The translations under genes were made by a program, and so were the position numbers. A DNA stretch of 64,000 bases, taken from assembly GCA_947499935.1 (NCBI GenBank), contig CANMQH010000001.1:372001-436000 (forward strand), given 5' to 3'. This DNA comes from an uncultured Algibacter sp. GTDB taxonomy: Bacteria; Bacteroidota; Bacteroidia; Flavobacteriales; Flavobacteriaceae. Of the stretch, positions 61,563 to 64,000 are shown one piece after another. Under the pieces are notes generated by a model that saw only the letters and a list, made by a program, of their open reading frames with translations, had not been told where the DNA came from and did not search any database. The stretch's first letter is position 1, and every line of letters starts with the position of its first letter.

Positions 61563-62168
61563 TTATTCTATAAAGTTAGATACTAAAAAGGGAATGTCTT
61601 TGATGTCTTCCCAAGTATCTATGTCGTTTTTAGTCTTTAAAAATTTCAAGGATATAGAACTTAAATCTTTTATGGTATCTTTTAAAACGGAATCTGTACC
61701 CCAAACCTTATTTTTAAAAACGTTTGGGTGTAGTGTTTTCATACCCAAAAGGTAATATCCTCCATCTTCGGCAGGGCCAATAACCACATCGTTAGCGTCT
61801 AGTGTTTTGTATGCCTCATTAATAGTTTTAGCATCTAAATCATATAAATCACTACCAATTATAATGACTTTGGTGTAGCCAAGGTTAATTAATTCGTTAA
61901 AAGCATTAAGCATACGCTCACCTAAATCAATGCCTTTTTGTAGTTTTTTGTTGAAGAATTTTGCATCCCAAATATCATCTTCAATAATGTTTTCTGAATA
62001 AAACACAAAGCGATTCGTTTCTACGGCTTTAGAAATATTAGCTGTATGTTGTAAAAGATATTTATAGATGTTTAAAGCAGCCTCATCTCCAACAGTTTTT
62101 GCTAAGCGGGTTTTACATTTGCCTAATTCGGGGTTTCTAGTAAAGACAATCAATGCATTTTTACTCAT
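61563..62168 (-). CDS. TIGR04282-type arsenosugar biosynthesis transferase (DUF2064)
   Basis: 201 residues. Family landmarks are ALIVFTRNPELGKCKTRLAK at the start, IIIGSDLYDLDAKTINEAY and VVIGPAEDGGYYLLGMKTLH, followed by VWGTDSV. The nucleotidyltransferase-like fold has a K-T-R-L pattern for binding a nucleotide and an ED metal pair. It may activate an arsenoribose phosphate with a nucleotide before glycosyl transfer. It overlaps the rhodanese gene by 8 bases. Confidence 0.9.
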   Translation of the reverse strand: MSKNALIVFTRNPELGKCKTRLAKTVGDEAALNIYKYLLQHTANISKAVETNRFVFYSENIIEDDIWDAKFFNKKLQKGIDLGERMLNAFNELINLGYTKVIIIGSDLYDLDAKTINEAYKTLDANDVVIGPAEDGGYYLLGMKTLHPNVFKNKVWGTDSVLKDTIKDLSSISLKFLKTKNDIDTWEDIKDIPFLVSNFIE

Positions 62169-62673
62169 TTATATTCTTTTTTGGATATATTTTTATGCCT
62201 TTTTTTAGCCATTTACTCCATGCTTTATTGTAAGTGTGGACACTATCGGTCTCTTTTTCAGCAGTATTATAAATGGGGAAATTATTGCTTTTCCATTCAA
62301 AAATACCACCATATAAATTTTTTACATGACTATATCCCGCTTTTGTAAGGCTATCTCCAATAGATTCTGAACGAATTCCTAGAGAGCAATACACTACAAT
62401 TTTAGCGTTTTTATTTGGTATTTTTTTCTTTACATAATCTATATTAAAATGATCGTAACCCACATGGATGGCATTTTTTAAATGGCTGGTATTGTATTCT
62501 TTTAATTCTCTGGAATCTAGTAAGATAATGTCGGATTTTGGTATGGCTAATTCCTGTGGAGATATATAGGGAATGCTATTATCATTATGTCGTTTCAATA
62601 ATTTGTCAATAGATTTTTGAGCAAATATTTGAAAACTACACAGTACACATAAAATAGTAATAATGCTTTTCAT
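62161..62673 (-). CDS. Secreted rhodanese-like protein
   Basis: 170 residues with signal peptide to about residue 19 (MKSIITILCVLCSFQIFAQ), so periplasmic. The rhodanese fold is seen in IILLDSRELKEYNTSHLKNA and the active loop VVYCSLGIRSESIGDSL with Cys96; VKNLYGGIFEWKSNNFPIYN is the usual C-terminal part. Rhodaneses transfer sulfur, and an exported one in an arsenic cluster could handle thiolated arsenicals or simply sulfur trafficking; this is inference. Confidence 0.9.
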   Translation of the reverse strand: MKSIITILCVLCSFQIFAQKSIDKLLKRHNDNSIPYISPQELAIPKSDIILLDSRELKEYNTSHLKNAIHVGYDHFNIDYVKKKIPNKNAKIVVYCSLGIRSESIGDSLTKAGYSHVKNLYGGIFEWKSNNFPIYNTAEKETDSVHTYNKAWSKWLKKGIKIYPKKNINE

Positions 62674-62704
62674 ATAGATTTAGTCTTTCAAATTTAAGAA
62701 AAAA

Positions 62705-63532
62705 TTACAGTTGAATACCGAATCCTTGCAAGCCACTCTCTACAGGAGGTAAAATCTCTGTATTATCCCAAATACCTGTTATAATGGTTCTGGCATATTC
62801 TTCAGGTAAAATACCATTTTGCATGTATGTATTGGTTAATTGATGATTATAATCTAGAGTGTAATGTTTTAAATCTAAGAGACCAGTTGTATCATTTAAA
62901 ATAGCATACCAAACGCTTGGGTTACCATCATTTGCTGGCATACCAATAACGCCAGGGTTTATCCATAGTTTGTTGTTGTTTTCTTCATGAAATGGTAAGC
63001 CGCAATGCCCGCCAATAATGACATCATAATCGTCAACCTCAAAATTAGGTAGTTTGGTTTCCCATGGCGTAGATTTAAAAATAAATTCTGATGTATTAGC
63101 ATACGACCCATGAACAACCATAACTTTTTTACCAGCGTAATTAAATGTAATATGATCGGGTAAGGTCTCCATAAAATCTAAAGAGTTTTTAGAAAGTTTA
63201 CTTTGTGCATAAGGATACCATTGCTGAGAAAAACCATCACAGCGAGAGCCTTTTTTAAAATCACATCCACAATCTTCGGCACCTGCTCTAAGTTGGATTT
63301 CAACATTGCCAGCAATACTGTTAGCATGCCATAGTTTGAATAATTGTACGGTTTCTTCTGGTTGAGCACAATAGCCAACAATATCACCTGTGCAAATACA
63401 ATTTTCTGGTATTATATTTTCCTTTTCAGCAATCTGTTTTAAAGCTTCTAATGCTTGAAGATTGCTATAAATACCTCCAAAAAGTAGTGTTTTACCAGAT
63501 ATGTTACCTAAATGTTTTATTTTTTTATCCAT
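62705..63532 (-). CDS. Metallophosphoesterase of the arsenosugar cluster
   Basis: 275 residues; ATG at 63532 chosen because the upstream frame would begin at a TTG. Calcineurin-like motifs are present: TLLFGGIYSNLQALEALKQI, CTGDIVGYCAQPEE, VVHGSYANTSEF and IIGGHCGLPFHE. The third motif reads SIAGNVEIQLRAGAE instead of the usual GNHD, and a Cys cluster EDCGCDFKKGSRCDGF follows it. It may remove the phosphate of an arsenoribose phosphate intermediate (inference). It overlaps the upstream symporter gene by 16 bases. Confidence 0.85.
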   Translation of the reverse strand: MDKKIKHLGNISGKTLLFGGIYSNLQALEALKQIAEKENIIPENCICTGDIVGYCAQPEETVQLFKLWHANSIAGNVEIQLRAGAEDCGCDFKKGSRCDGFSQQWYPYAQSKLSKNSLDFMETLPDHITFNYAGKKVMVVHGSYANTSEFIFKSTPWETKLPNFEVDDYDVIIGGHCGLPFHEENNNKLWINPGVIGMPANDGNPSVWYAILNDTTGLLDLKHYTLDYNHQLTNTYMQNGILPEEYARTIITGIWDNTEILPPVESGLQGFGIQL

Positions 63533-64000
63533 GATGGCATACAATATAAAATGTTACAACTTGCAATACCCCAAATGTTTACCCATAACAGGTCGGCATA
63601 TTTTCCGTGTGTAAATATGAGAGATTTAGGAAATACTTTAAATACTAAGAGAAACCCAAATATGAGTCCACAGGTAATACTCAGATAAAAACTAATTTTA
63701 GGAACCTTCATTTTCCATAATAGAAATACAGGTGTTAACCCTATAACCATAGTGCCAGAAATGGTGGTGGCCGATAAAATTTCGGCATTTAAAAATACAG
63801 GGAGCGTTCCTAAAACAGCAATAATACCCATAGATACTCTACCAAAAGTTATATTTTTTCCTAAGTTTAAATCAATAGCCAATAGTTTTGAAAACGATGA
63901 AAAAGTAGAATCTAAAGTAGATGCTGCAGAAGTAATCATGATAAAATTAATTATTAATAATATAACAACTCCAAAAGCTTTGCCAACCTCTACAGCAGCT
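63517..64000 (-). CDS. Sodium:solute symporter, N-terminus cut by window edge
   Basis: The frame is open at base 64000, so only the C-terminal 160 residues are visible. It begins AAVEVGKAFGVVILLIINFI and continues with MITSAASTLDSTFSSFSKLL, the SSS-family signature with Ser/Thr-rich Na+ site (similar to LSTxxStlxA), followed by four more membrane helices and a short basic tail (PSWIKK). The first ATG in the visible part (63939) is internal. A Na+-coupled importer or exporter of the arsenosugar pathway is likely by position; the substrate is unknown. Confidence 0.85.
   Translation of the reverse strand, partial: AAVEVGKAFGVVILLIINFIMITSAASTLDSTFSSFSKLLAIDLNLGKNITFGRVSMGIIAVLGTLPVFLNAEILSATTISGTMVIGLTPVFLLWKMKVPKISFYLSITCGLIFGFLLVFKVFPKSLIFTHGKYADLLWVNIWGIASCNILYCMPSWIKK

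Overview
The window is low-GC, densely coded chromosomal DNA that looks like a marine member of the Flavobacteriaceae (Bacteroidota). The signs are a SusC/SusD pair, a giant hybrid two-component regulator, a type IX secretion sorting domain, many lipoproteins with short Bacteroidota-type signal peptides, promoter-like TAnnTTTG elements and an almost complete absence of Shine-Dalgarno sequences. I see no rRNA, tRNA, CRISPR array, prophage or insertion sequence.

Layout. 1-2.3 kb: two translationally coupled ABC-2 permeases on the minus strand. 2.4-14.5 kb: a glycan-uptake locus with an ECF sigma factor, a probable FecR remnant, a sulfatase, SusC, SusD and a hybrid two-component system; it resembles a small polysaccharide utilisation locus for a sulfated glycan, although no glycoside hydrolase is present in it. 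14.9-20.1 kb: transketolase, transaldolase and a GAF-domain protein. 20.1-21.4 kb: an HD hydrolase fused to a Pycsar-effector-like membrane domain, convergent with the GAF gene. 21.5-25.3 kb: a methionine-sulfoxide and redox repair operon (MsrB, MsrA, a divergent MsrA, a hydrolase-OsmC fusion, an aldo/keto reductase lacking a normal start codon). 25.4-33.7 kb: a phosphoesterase fused to an outer-membrane barrel, then thioesterase, GDPD, flavoprotein and a TlpA-like thioredoxin. 33.7-39.2 kb: mevalonate decarboxylase, a GHMP kinase, a UbiA prenyltransferase, a nitrilase and a pseudouridine synthase homologue that lacks its catalytic Asp.

39.3-46.6 kb is a minus-strand operon of a flavoprotein, a polyferredoxin membrane protein, a MORN-like protein and three glycosyltransferases. 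46.8-52.8 kb is a plus-strand envelope module: DUF547, a beta-barrel, a GH113-like lipoprotein, another lipoprotein and two tandem small Omp85 proteins. 52.9-56.1 kb holds a phosphatase, a DUF1266 lipoprotein and a carboxypeptidase-regulatory-like protein.

56.2-64 kb is a minus-strand cluster recognisable as arsenosugar biosynthesis: a Na+/solute symporter (cut by the window end), a phosphoesterase, a rhodanese, a TIGR04282-type transferase, a DM13 protein with a type IX sorting domain, a purine nucleoside phosphorylase, an ArsM-type arsenite methyltransferase, a sterol-desaturase-like hydroxylase, a DUF547 lipoprotein and a TIGR04283-type glycosyltransferase. The radical SAM enzyme expected for this pathway is not in the window and would have to lie upstream of it (beyond base 64000) or elsewhere.

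The observations I consider most worth following are the arsenosugar cluster with its unusual extra members, the HD-PycTM fusion without a neighbouring cyclase, the apparently dead pseudouridine synthase, the tandem mini-Omp85 module, two degenerate dispersed repeats, and long inverted repeats around a start codon and a stop codon.
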